Source: Lactifluus volemus (Eukaryota > Basidiomycota > Agaricomycetes > Russulales > Russulaceae). Taken from it: 38,402 nucleotides of DNA. Under the pieces are notes generated by a model. That model ran no database searches. It was not told the DNA's origin and worked only from the letters and a program-made list of their open reading frames with translations. A program made the position numbers and the translations under genes. Shown piece after piece: positions 10,660 to 20,832 of the stretch. The stretch lies in contig WTXI01000332.1 in NCBI GenBank assembly GCA_022376515.1, positions 1 through 38,402 on the forward strand, in the 5' to 3' direction. Within the stretch, counting starts at the first letter, position 1. The number at the start of each line of letters is the position of its first letter.

Positions 10660-12119
10660 AGTCAATAGGGTGCAACAGAAATAGGCAACACTCACCTATC
10701 CATATCCTCAATGATGACGTGCTTCTATATATATTTAATGTCTATCGACTGGCCTACCCAGAAGAGTATGAAGCGGAGGAAGGCAGGCCGTACTTTAATC
10801 GGTTGCGGCAGCGCTGGTGGTACAAACTGATACATGTTTGTCGACTGTGGCGAAACCTCACTCTTTCGTCACCATCCCAACTAAAACTCAATCTTGTTTG
10901 CACCTATGATGTACCTGTAGCGGACATGCTCGCACTTTCGCCACCTCTGCCTCTCACCATCTGTTATTACCACAATGAAAAGGAGTTGACGGCAGAAGAT
11001 GAATCGGGCATACTGCTTGCCCTCTCGCACCGTGATCGCTTGCGCCAAATTAACCTTTGCATGCCAACCTCAGATCTGAAAAAGTTCATCAGGGTTATGG
11101 ACAAAGAATTCCCAATTCTGGAAGACATATATATCAATTCTCGGACCAAACTGCCTGAGGTATATTCTATGCCTACAACATTTCAAGCTCCCAATCTACG
11201 CTCCCTTATGCTGTGGGGAGCAGTTATACTTCCCTTTGGATGTCCCTTGCTCACAAATGCCACGGGTCTCGTCACTCTCGTTCTTGTCAAAATTCAGCAA
11301 TCTGGTTATTTCCCACCGGATCATTTACTTACCTGGCTTTCATTAATGCCTCAGCTGGAGTTGCTCATTATTGAGTTTCTTTCCCCTCTCCCCAGCCTTC
11401 ATTCTGCTAGTGGGCCACAATTGCTCCAGACTCCGAAAATGACGCCAATCACACTTACTTACCTTCACCGGTTTATGTTCTTTGGTACGGCCACATACTT
11501 GGAGCGTCTTATTTTTCGGATCAGCGCTCCTTTCCTCAGCATCCTTCAGATCTGTTTTGTTGATGATCAGCCACTCTCCTCTACTGTTCCACACCTCTTG
11601 CCGTTCGTGCAATCATCCCAGACGCTCAGATTTAGTGCTGTCAAGCTCAGCTTCAATGATGTTTTCATTCGTCTACGAGCAGACCCGTGGACAGGGATCT
11701 GTAAACACCCACTACTCTTGCGGATCAAGAGCAGACCCCTGAACCAGCAGGTAGCATTTGCAGTACAAATCCTCAATACACTTGCACCTGCACTCTCTAT
11801 TGTGGAGCAAGTCACACTCACTGGCAGGCATTTATTCAGCCAACCTCATCTGAGGACTGAACGTGCACAGTGGCGTGAACTTCTCAGGCCATTCAGCAAT
11901 GTGAAGATACTTCATGTGCAAGACAGTCTCGTCACAGAAATATCTCGTTCTCTACGATCTGAGGGTGAAGAAGAGCCACTGGAGCTTCTTCCTAACTTGG
12001 AGGAGGTTGGGTACTCTGGAGGAAACGATGCTCGAGACGCATTTGCCGAATTACTTGATGCACGAGAAGTGGCAGGCCACCGTGTGAGCCTGAGCTTGGT
12101 GGATCCTTCGAGGTTCTGA
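10660..12119 (+). CDS. F-box/leucine-rich-type protein, start exon not resolved
   Basis: A single long open exon encodes about 485 residues. It opens with an F-box-like segment (SPIHILNDDVLLYIFNVYRL ... WWYKLIHVCRLWRNLTLSSP). The remainder has repeated leucine-rich strands (PLPLTICYY, LRQINLCMPTSDL, FPILEDIYI, APNLRSLMLWGA, GLVTLVLVKI, MPQLELLIIEFL, ILHVQDSLV). This matches the large agaricomycete family of F-box proteins, expected to act as SCF ubiquitin-ligase substrate receptors. The exon begins after an acceptor CAG at 10659, and no in-frame ATG precedes the F-box, so an upstream start exon is missing. It is the only undamaged reading frame in the inserted segment. Its substrate is unknown. 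Confidence 0.75.
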
Positions 12120-12651
12120 CTGAATCAAGTATCTCAAGGTCTTTTTTTTTCCCCGGATCTCCATACGCACATCTCTGATGCGATTGGCAGGACGCAGCAG
12201 GCAAAAGATACGCGACACCACTGGCAATACGGGAAACAATTTGGCGGCGAGCCAGTCGGAGTGACACGACTCGACGTCCGTTGGGAACCTCGGCGACAAG
12301 GATTTTAGTACTCACACTCACACTAGCTACCATGTTCACCTACTCTTTCTTAGATTCTCCAAGCATAACTTGAGGCTAGATAACATGTCTGTGATGTATG
12401 TGCAAGTACACTACTGACGATGCCTTCTTCCTCATACTATAATCAGGGAGTCATGCGTATCTGATTCCTTGAAGCTACTACACCCCAAGCATAGAGAATT
12501 GGTCCAAGTCATTAAGCAATGTTCAGTCAGTTTTGGTCGCTGTAAATAGTTCATCAATTCTCCCACACGAAGCTGTCGGATCCATTGCCTGGCCGTGACC
12601 GCACGTGAGCCGCACCTGTTCAATCACTTTTTCCAGTCACATCGATTTCCC
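12120..12651. other. Spacer with no recognised gene
   Basis: This is the F-box downstream region up to the Vps3-like fragment. Short frames on the minus strand are mirror images without family resemblance. No RNA gene or repeat was seen. Confidence 0.5.
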
Positions 12652-14364
12652 AGGTAGAGCCTCTCCTCGAAAACGACGGAACACAGGACGTCATCGAGCT
12701 CGCAGACAAACAACGGGAAAAGGTTGTAGTTGATCCTGACGTACCAGAGAACCGGCTTCCAATGCTCTTCCAAGGCGCATATTTCCCCGACCTTCACGGT
12801 ATGTTGCTCAATGCGAACCCGACGCTTGAGGTCTTCTCAGGGATCGCTGAGCGTATGTCGCCGTACCACTCGATCGACGATATCAGTACATCCCCTCCCC
12901 GTCCCGGCTCCCCCGCGGCTTTCCTCACAACCACAGTGACGCCCCCTCCCCTCTGCTGGCGGCTAACATGTTAGTCCTGGCCAGCCTAGTTTGAATTATT
13001 CAGCGCCGTCCACAGTTGAGCTCCGTCGTCTGCTTGCCAGTGGGATCGCGGCACACGAGATGCTCGAGGAGTTTCTGCCCAAATGGAGGCGTGTGCGAGG
13101 CGATTCAGCACATCGGCCACAAGGGCGGTACGTTGCCCACTCTTTTCCCTGTCCGATCAAGCCTTCTGACTCGATTGCGTTCACACGTAGATAGTTGACA
13201 CGGTATTGGCAAAGTTGTTCGCACGAGGCGAGAAATTGACAGACCTGTGCTCTTCTCGAAGAGTCAGAAGTGATCATTCTCCCACAAGTCGAACCGACCT
13301 TCCGCGCAGCTGGTCAATACAGTGCGCTTTGCAAAATGTATTTGAAACGCGGGGACGACGCTGCGATGCTAGACTTGTGGTCAAGGTGCGCTACATTTCC
13401 TTGCTTCGCTTACGATAAACTAATCGTTTCCAGGCCTGTCGAGGGCGAATGGACAGCTCCGGAGATCTCAGACCCACTCACTGATATGTTCACCCTGCTC
13501 ACTGCATGACAAAATCGTGCATTGACTCAAAAATGGGGCGTCTGGTTGGCGGGCAAGGACACGGAACGTGCTTTCAAGGTGAGGCATCCCGCGTGCTTTC
13601 TTTTTTTTTTTTTCTAACCGGCCGACGATAGCTATTGACAGCTCACGGTTCGGCCAAGTGCGGACAAAAGGCGACAACTCCCGCGCGGACCGCGCTTTTG
13701 CTCCAGACATCGACCGCCTACGACGCGTCAGCGGCTCACCTAGCACCACACGCACCGCTCCTTGCGCCCGAGCTCGCCATCCTTGCCAGCAAGGTGGGCA
13801 ACCCCCTTCCTTCCCGTCCTACCTACCTTCTTGCATATACGTACCCATACATTCTATGCTGACTTGTTGTTTCGGTGCGGCAGTTTGGGCAACGCTCACG
13901 AAGCTCTCTCGCTCCTCGTGCGAACTATCCACGGCGACGCATCCGCAGCGGCAATTTGCACGCCTCACGGTGCGGTAGTGTTTCCACAAGCCACCACACA
14001 GCTCGCAAAGCGCGCGGGGCCCACCGCGTGGGTGCTAGCGTCTCCATCTACTACCGTAGTTCCGACGGACAGCGCAGGGGCAAAGTGTGTGCTGCACCTC
14101 CTTCTCACCATCGTCCCCTTTTTTCAGTACATCCGTATCACCATCACCAACACCACCATTCCCTATCACAACAACAACAGTAACAACGACAACGACGACT
14201 GAAGCGGCCACGCCCGCCACGGCACACTTGCTCTCCTCACACGCCACCTTCGATCCGTCCGCAGTCATCTCAACCCTCCCATCACAATGGCCACTTCGCA
14301 CACTCTCACTTTACCTTATCCGAACGCTACGTATACGGCACACACGGCACACGAGCGCGGACTC
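12652..14364 (+). pseudogene. C-terminal fragment of a Vps3/TGFBRAP1-like CORVET subunit
   Basis: Readable pieces in order are LPMLFQGAYFPDLHGMLLNA, ELRRLLASGIAAHEMLEEFL, PTFRAAGQYSALCKMYLKRG, EGEWTAPEISDPLTDMFTLL, RALTQKWGVWLAGKDTERAF, LAPHAPLLAPELAILASKVG, GNAHEALSLLVRTIHGDASA and LPSQWPLRTLSLYLIRTLR. They fit the C-terminal helical (Vps39-type domain) half of TGFBRAP1/Vps3-like proteins, which bind Rab5/Vps21 in CORVET. An in-frame TGA follows FTLLTA (13507) and frames change afterwards. The N-terminal half is absent. The end is cut exactly where the vps16-syg1 junction repeat starts (14365). I judge it non-functional. Vps39 is a less likely source. Confidence 0.7.
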
Positions 14365-14979
14365 ATCAAATCGAATCCACGATGAAGTGAACTTCCTTCC
14401 CCAGTCTTGCATTATAGTTCAGAGTAGCTTTGACATTATCTCTATTCCCTGCTCTCTGAAGATCGACAGCATGCATACCAAATAAAAACACACCCCACCA
14501 AACCCATCGAGGAAAACAACGTTTATCTTTTACACCGTCAGTCATCGTTTAGCGATGCCTGACTATCATTATTCGGCCTGAACAAGTGCACGCTTCCATA
14601 GACCTGGGCTCGGTCGTCCTCGTCACCCATATCTGTCTCGAGACTGACGTCATCGAGCGAATAAGGCAGAGGTACCTCCCGCGTGATGCGATACTGGTCC
14701 ATGTTGCCAATTTGTTCATTCTCTAAGCGGTCTGCCCCGTTCAGACAGTTGGCAAAGGCAAGAAAATAGCATAAAAAGACGAGAATGGACGTACAGACGT
14801 TCCACTGACAACGTCGCAGTATTTCGAGAAGCGCTACTATCCATGTACGAAGAGCGAGGCTCGGTCCACGTTTTGGTATGTAAATCACCCAAATGAAACG
14901 AATGAGAACGTTGGTGATCTGCACCCGCATGTCAATTACACATTCCTTCTTGAAAATAATGGATCCCTTTACAATGGCA
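14365..14979. repeat. Right copy of the duplicated vps16-syg1 junction
   Basis: This is a direct repeat of 6019-6535, offset by 8,346 bases. It begins with the last nine codons of vps16 (QIESTMK-stop equivalent at 14367-14390), although no other vps16 sequence lies upstream. It continues through the spacer into the true syg1 3' end. It keeps its CpG sites, unlike the left copy. Confidence 0.85.
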
Positions 14980-17900
14980 AGATAGTAGAACTGTGTGTAG
15001 TAGTGTCGCTGTGTCAGTGGGGTATATGACTGACGATGTGATGGAACACACTGGAATGGAATTCGAATAGAGTAGCTCTTGGCGCAGAAACTTGAAGCGA
15101 GCATGTGGACGCAAAAGAGACCAATCCATAAGTAAATCCTAGTATCTAGCAGTCAGCCATTGATTATCGCCTGAGATGTTGAACCTGCCCATGATGAGGC
15201 ATATATTGAATAAATGATCCCGAGAAGGCAGAAAAACACGAAACTCGTGCCGCGACCAGCACCTGGAAAATGCGTCAATATTTTCGACAGGGACGACTTT
15301 ATGAAGAATTGCGCACCCTGATGTCGCCATACATAGTAGCACATGTAATATACGATCCCCGTGAGGTACTTGCCGCCCTAAGTATGACCTGACTAAGTGG
15401 CTCCGCAAAGGAAGTGACTGGAACGCACATTGATTAAATGCGTGATCAGTTGAGAATCCCACCAACGTCGAATGCTCTGTGCAAAGCGGGCCACAAACGG
15501 TAATATTGCAAGGACTAACGGTATAGCCCAGAGGGCCGGGTTACCGCACTTGCTTATCGAGTTGGTGTGGAACCCTTGGGCATAAGAACACGCGACGAAG
15601 TAGATATTGCTGAGAGGAAACACCAAGGAGCATAGCTGGTCTCTGGAGTGGTAGAGAATATTAACAATCAACAGTTTCATGAGTCACAGAGTGGGCGCAC
15701 GCGATCCAGAAGCCTGTAAACTGAATCGCACACCACTATCAGAGAGGCGAAGGGGAAAAAAAAGGTGACAAGTGGCCCACCCCTTCCCGACTGGATCCAC
15801 TCAGCGGAAGCCGAGCAACTTCACGGAGGAACCACCATCGGCTTGCGCGGGACATGACAGGGAGGGGGTTGACCAACAGGAGCACAATAAAGAACAGCCA
15901 GATTATAGGCCATGTCCAGGGTTGGATGGTTGGGATCCCTACTCGAGCAAAGGAGAGCCAGAAAGCCCAGCAAAGGGTGGCGAAAGCAATGCAAGGTATC
16001 TACAACAAGCCATCGTTGAGACTCTTATACGCATCAATGAGCCCACTAGTAATGCACCTCAAGGTACTCCCGATGATCAAGAAGTGTTCTAGTATCCAAC
16101 TCTGTGTTTTATCGAGGACGATTAGATATAGAGGCGAAGTTACGGGACTCCTCACCGAAGATGAAAACGTAGTTGATCCTCGAAGCATTCCAAATAAAGA
16201 TATTTGAGCCCACAAGGACTGCAAAAAGGGTGGGAACCTGGAAAATCCCATAGATATACAGAAGGGTTTCCCACGATGGTATAGCAGATTGCGTTTGTTG
16301 CCGGGAGCCTGAAGGGTTTGAGCAAACGAACATTCCAGAACATTTGGAAACTTACAGCGCAAGATGCCATCAATGAGTGCAGAAAACCCAAGACCAAGTG
16401 CGAGGCCTGCGCGGAAGGTGCTTGAATGGTGTGTCTTGTGAGAGGGCACCGCGCGGAGGTGGACCAGAGCATGCTTCCTGTCGCCCCTCGCTACGTGAGA
16501 CATTAGAAGAAATACGACAGTCGTCTTCGAAAGTAGTCTCACCAAACCGAGCTGTGAATAGATCTTCCATCTCTTTCAAAAGCACCTGCACCAAATCGTC
16601 GGACGTGAAAGCGCATGGATCAACCTGTTTTAACACACAATCAATGACCTCGCGGAAAGTAAGGCGGGGCTGACCTTTTCCTTCATGTATATATCTTGTA
16701 CCAGATCCTAGAGCCATGGCCTCAGAATGATCGATATGGCCGAGCTGAATGACTACAATATACCCACCCCAGTTACTTTCTCAAACTTCTTGAGCGACTT
16801 TCGAAAACCAGTAATATTCAGAATCTGCCTCCTTTTGTCAGCTTTCAGAGAGCCAACAGTTGAGAGTGATCATACACGGTAATTATTGAGGACCTCGAGC
16901 GCATGGTAGTGCTCCGTCACAGCACGCTTGAGCTGCTTGCGGGCGGGTAGATACTCATCTGGATTAAGCTTTGGCACGCACGAATAACGATTTGTATGTG
17001 GCTTCACTGCTGTGTCAGCGATGTGACCTTCGATCGCACCCAGAGTGTCCATCTGAGCGAACTTGGGCGGACGACCCCACTTGGGGGCATTTGACCTAGC
17101 AAACGCAAGAAAAGCCATAGTAGACGTAGGAAGACGATCCTCTGGGCGAGCTTCCTTTGTCGAGAACGCCCGCCTGGTCAGTAGGGTATACATGAGATGA
17201 TTGAAGACTAGTCACATGGAACACACGCTGGTGATTCTTCAATTCCTCGAGTTGCTCCCGAAGTTCCAAGCTGCGCACGCGGGCTTCAGCCTCCCTCTCG
17301 ATAAAGAAATGGTCAACCTTGGAAAGCTCTAGATTGAGCTTATCGAAAAATTCGAGCTCGACAGGTGACATATGCTCAAGAATTTCCGAAAACGTGAGTG
17401 GACGCGGACGTGTAGAAGGTGCCAGAGACGGTGCTTTTAGGACTAAATAGAGAAAACGAAACTGCTCAGACAGGACGTGAGAGTAGAATGGGGACATAAC
17501 CACAAAGTCCAGTGACCGAAAGCGTGAGTAGACGCGAACGTGTAGAAGGTGCCAGAGACGGTGCTTTTGGGACTAAAAAGAGAAAAAAAAAACAAGAACA
17601 ATTCAGAAAGGATGTGAGATCAGAAGGGGGACATAACTACATCGTCCAGTGAGGCGTTTGCGGAGTTCCTGAGGGCGTGGTCCGCGTGGACGGAGCGGCA
17701 ACAGCGGGGACGGCTGAATCTCTGGCGCCACTGGGGAGACAGTATCCTGTCCATTAACCATGGGTGTTCGCGTGGAAGAATGCATGTCGAGAGACGTCAA
17801 GCCCGAGGTCGTCGCCTTGAGAAGAAATTTGGAAACATGCACAGAAAAAGAGTTATGCCAAGTTTACTTCAAGTCTGCTAGAACGATCCGCGTTTCTGCC

Positions 17901-18606
17901 TTCTTGAGGGCGCGGCCCGCGTGGATGGTGCAGCGACAGCGGGGACGGCTGTCTCTCTGGAACCATTGGGGAGACAGTATCATGTCCATAGACCGTGGGT
18001 GTTCGCGTGGCAGAGTCGAGAGACGCCAAGCCCGAGGTCGTCACCTCGAGAAGAAAATTGAAAACATGGACAGAAAATGAGGTATGCCAAGTTTACTTCA
18101 AGTCTGCTAGCACCACTCGCCGTTGTATTCAAATCCTCGATCTGGTCGTCGCGGGTGTCTACAACTCTCTGTCGTTTCTGCATTTCATATTGCGAGCTAG
18201 TATCGTCGTCGGCTTCATGGCCCCGATCAACAAGGCCTGTCGAGGAACCTGCTCGGTCTGAAGAAGTATCTGGTACGCCTTCCAATGGCGCGTTTACATA
18301 TACTCCAGTAGAACACTCTTTATCCTGTTTAATGGCAGTGACCCGTTTTTTCAGGCCACGATAGTCGCTGTCACACGATCAACAACGACGCCACGAGACT
18401 TGAGTATGAGTTGAGCACGTACATGTATGCTCGTTTCCATTCCGGTGCCTTTTGGGCAGCAATAGTGCATCAGCAAATCTGATACCACATAACTCTGAAT
18501 AAGTGAATATACCTGCGCGTTGTCTAGATAACTATATTTACAGTCGTATGAGATCAGGGGATCACGGACATGAAAAAGGATGGAAGTGATACCTGGCAAA
18601 TTTCAT
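14538..18606 (-). CDS. syg1: SPX-EXS phosphate exporter family protein (Syg1/XPR1-like)
   Basis: SPX-EXS proteins are membrane proteins of the XPR1/Syg1 family; the SPX domain senses inositol pyrophosphates and the EXS domain is linked to phosphate export. The start exon is 18593-18606 (MKFA), continuing SYLDNAQ, APEWKRAYIDYRGLKKRVTA, and a basic helix region ending LKRAVTEHYHALEVLNNYR and ILNITGFRKSLKKFEKVTG. The membrane region includes FRAGLALGLGFSALIDGI, LLYIYGIFQVPTLFAVLVG, ASRINYVFIF, LCWAFWLSFARVGIPTIQ, PIIWLFFIVLLLVNPLPVM, QLCSLVFPLSNIYFVACSY, GIVYYMCYYVWRHQG, FVFFCLLGIIYSIYASSW and NVLIRFIWVIYIP. The EXS tail IGNMDQYRITREVPLPYSLDD ends at TGA 14538. The gene has many short introns, one of them GC-AG (15139-15188). 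The SPX loop carries two tandem duplications (17386-17645 and about 17640-18100). Confidence 0.88.
17386..17645 (-). repeat. Tandem duplication of about 130 bases in syg1
   Basis: 17386-17515 and 17516-17645 match at an offset of 130 bases, sharing GTGAGT-GACGCG-ACGTGTAGAAGGTGCC and GAGACGGTGCTTTT-type blocks. On the coding strand the unit spans the end of an intron and the start of the exon encoding KAPSLAPSTRPRPLTFSEI. The copy further upstream in the gene has a poly-A/T expansion and is probably inside an intron. Confidence 0.75.
17640..18100 (-). repeat. Tandem exon-plus-intron duplication of about 229 bases in syg1
   Basis: Two units offset by 229 bases encode near-identical low-complexity loops: TTSGLASLDSATRTPTVYGH ... 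SPLSLHHPRGPRPQ, and TTSGLTSLDMHSSTRTPMVN ... SPLLPLRPRGPRPQ. Each unit carries the preceding intron (GTAAACTTGGCAT...), so a whole exon and its splice signals were duplicated. The product would be a longer serine/proline-rich loop within the SPX domain. Confidence 0.75.
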
Positions 18607-19383
18607 TCTGAACTTGTGGGGTGATCCACCAGTTACAGTACTGTAACATGGGCCTTTTAGGTAGAGCTGTAAGGTAACCCTAGTTACTACATCTCTTGCT
18701 AGGCTGCTACCTTGTACATCGCTTCACAATTCCATTCAATTGACCCCTATCACGTGTACAATTGACGAATAAGCGATGGACAGGGCGTCCAGTTCAGTAC
18801 TTTTTTTTTTTAAATTTGCATTTATATCCCGCAACAAATAACTATGACAAAGACGCGGTCCCCAGGGAACAGGATTGGAACAGGCGGCGTAGGGAGGAGG
18901 CGTAAATAGTAACAGGGGAACTGAACGGGTGAGTGACTGGTGAATGACGGTGGGGGGAGTCCAGTTCAGTACAGTACTGTATTTGACGTCGAAGGCACCA
19001 TTCACGGGATTCTAATCCGATTTTACCCACGGCCATGGTGAGTCGTGAGTTTGCTTCCATGGCCTCATCCCTGGAAAGATAGTCAGGTAGGTCTCTAGGA
19101 ATGCGGAGAATTTAGACTGATGACTACCCAAGTCATTGAATACTTTTTCATGTCTGCAAGCTCAAGAGCATGCCCAATTACTCCACTACAATGCCGACGC
19201 CTTCTTGCAACACGGCAACTGTCAGTGGCCTCAAGCATTTTTCACTAGTCCGTAATCTGGCGCCTATAACCCAAGAAACCCCACGCCCATCTCCGTTGTC
19301 CTAACACTTGCGTGCTGTTGTTGTGCTCCGAGTCCGAGTCCGCCTATTTAGCACGACGTAGCCCAAGCTTCTGCCCCATAAAC
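18607..19383. promoter_or_regulatory. syg1 upstream spacer with TACAGTACTGTA palindromes
   Basis: There is no gene here. The spacer holds a perfect 16-base palindrome GTTACAGTACTGTAAC (18632-18647), just 26 bases upstream of the syg1 ATG, and a second TACAGTACTGTA at 18970-18981. A regulatory role is only inferred from position and symmetry. Confidence 0.4.
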
Positions 19384-20832
19384 ATGGAAAGATCATCGGC
19401 ATCCACCCCAAGTTCTACGACCTTCAGTCTTATTGGCTTTGACTGTTCATGTTGTTCGACTCTCAGCCCGCTGTTCATAGTAAGCCAGGAAACTCGTATG
19501 CAACACATATACCCATGGAACACTCACCTGGTCTGCAATAGTTCACCTCATGTGTTCACCGGAGTCTATGTGTAAGTCAGCAAGATGTTCATCTGTGACG
19601 ATTAATCACATTTTAATGAGAACAGATGGGAGTACATTACCAACCTCGACTTTGAGTGGGAGATATGCACCGGGCGGCGGCGTTGCCGATGGTCATTTGT
19701 GGTCTATGTCCTAGCGAGGGTACTGGCCCTTGCCTCTCTTACCACTATGCTCGTTGGCTTTACGCCTTATAATGCAATGTTAGTACTTGCACCATTTTTC
19801 ATCTAGTTCCTTCTGATTTTCATGCCCTTCTATAGGCATGATCCAGCGTCTCGTGCATCTTCGCCTGGAATTGACCGACGAGAGGCCACTGGTTTTCTAG
19901 TGTATTTGCCTCGTTACTTCTCGTACTTCGGGGGTCAGTAATTTCTTCTCTTAACGATCTACTCACTAAACAAGGCGGTGATCATACAGGGTCGCACTGT
20001 GGGCCTGCGATATAAAGATCGCCATTCTTGCCAGTGTGGTTGGCTAGCTTGGGCGGCTTATTGTATGACCAATGAATGGCCATCCTCAGCCCTCAAGACA
20101 CTCATATCATCCCTGTTATGCTCATCATGAAGCAACGATGAAAGTACGTTCTCTTGTACCTGTACCCGCATGTCAGCCATCGATGTTTACAGGGCCATTC
20201 ACGAATGTCTGTTGCCACGAAGAACCGCGTTCTGAACGACCCATCGGACTCCCGTTGGAGTATCGTGATCAATTTTATCCAAGACCTAACTTTGCTTTGT
20301 ATCATGTTCTACGGGGTGCTTCGAAAAAGGAACTCGACACGCTTTTGGAACATGCTTTATTTCCAGGCATTGTGGTGGGCTCTCGCCTGGATAGTCACAG
20401 AGGTCCCCTCGGTCGTACGTCCTTTCCAGTTTAGAACCATGTTATCCTTACGACAAGGCGTCTCCTAGGTGGTGAGTTTCCGAGGCATGAGTGGTACGTA
20501 TTTTCTACTGAGGGAATGCGTGGTGATATAAACTGAGTCAAAACTCGTCCATTGCGCAGAGGATTGGAACCTAGTATGCCTTCATCTGATCTGTGCGTGT
20601 TCCTAGAAGCATCATTGATGGCATTCATACAGATGTTCGAAATCCGCATAGTTAGCTCAGGCTGCATCTTCGTTGATATGACTGACTATGACCAACTTTC
20701 CTTGGTGTGCCAAACAGTGACACTTACGTGTGCAAGCCCTGCTCTATCAACTCTATATGCCTGACAGTGCGACACAGCGTCATCACATCCTCACGTGCAT
20801 ACCGCGTCCTCTTCCAGTACATCTCGGAGTAA
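19384..20832 (+). CDS. Seven-helix membrane protein of the agaricomycete DUF6533-like type
   Basis: Recognisable exons are WEYITNLDFEWEICTGRRRC with RWSFVVYVLARVLALASLTT and MLVGFTPYN, then WFSSVFASLLLVLR, joined to VALWACDIKIAILASVVWLA, then LNDPSDSRWSIVINFIQDLT, LLCIMFYGVLRKR, LYFQALWWALAWIVTEVPSV, DWNLVCLHLI and SRAYRVLFQYISE with TAA at 20830-20832. The pattern (W-E-Y-x-x-N-L-D-F-E-W near the first helix, a V-A-L-W loop, E-V-P-x-V after helix six, a final R-x-Y-R-x-L) is that of the large agaricomycete seven-helix family annotated DUF6533/6534. Its function is unknown. The first exon is uncertain; the ATG at 19384 is one candidate. I could not phase every splice junction, so a damaged copy is possible. 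Confidence 0.6.

Noticed and set aside
14130..14202. CAC/AAC-rich stretch as a microsatellite repeat
   Set aside because: It is low complexity but has no regular unit repeated more than a few times; it lies in the decayed Vps3-like fragment.
6539..14364. Helitron carrying captured gene fragments
   Set aside because: Gene-fragment capture fits, but I saw no replication/helicase gene, no 5' TC and no 3' hairpin-CTRR end between A and T, so it stays a possibility and not a call.
14087..14485. 132-codon plus-strand frame ending in the junction repeat as a fusion gene
   Set aside because: It reads the Vps3-like fragment into the vps16 tail in a different frame from vps16 and is a by-product of the breakpoint.
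16377..16673. Plus-strand frame within syg1
   Set aside because: It is antisense to SPX/EXS exons that splice in phase on the minus strand.
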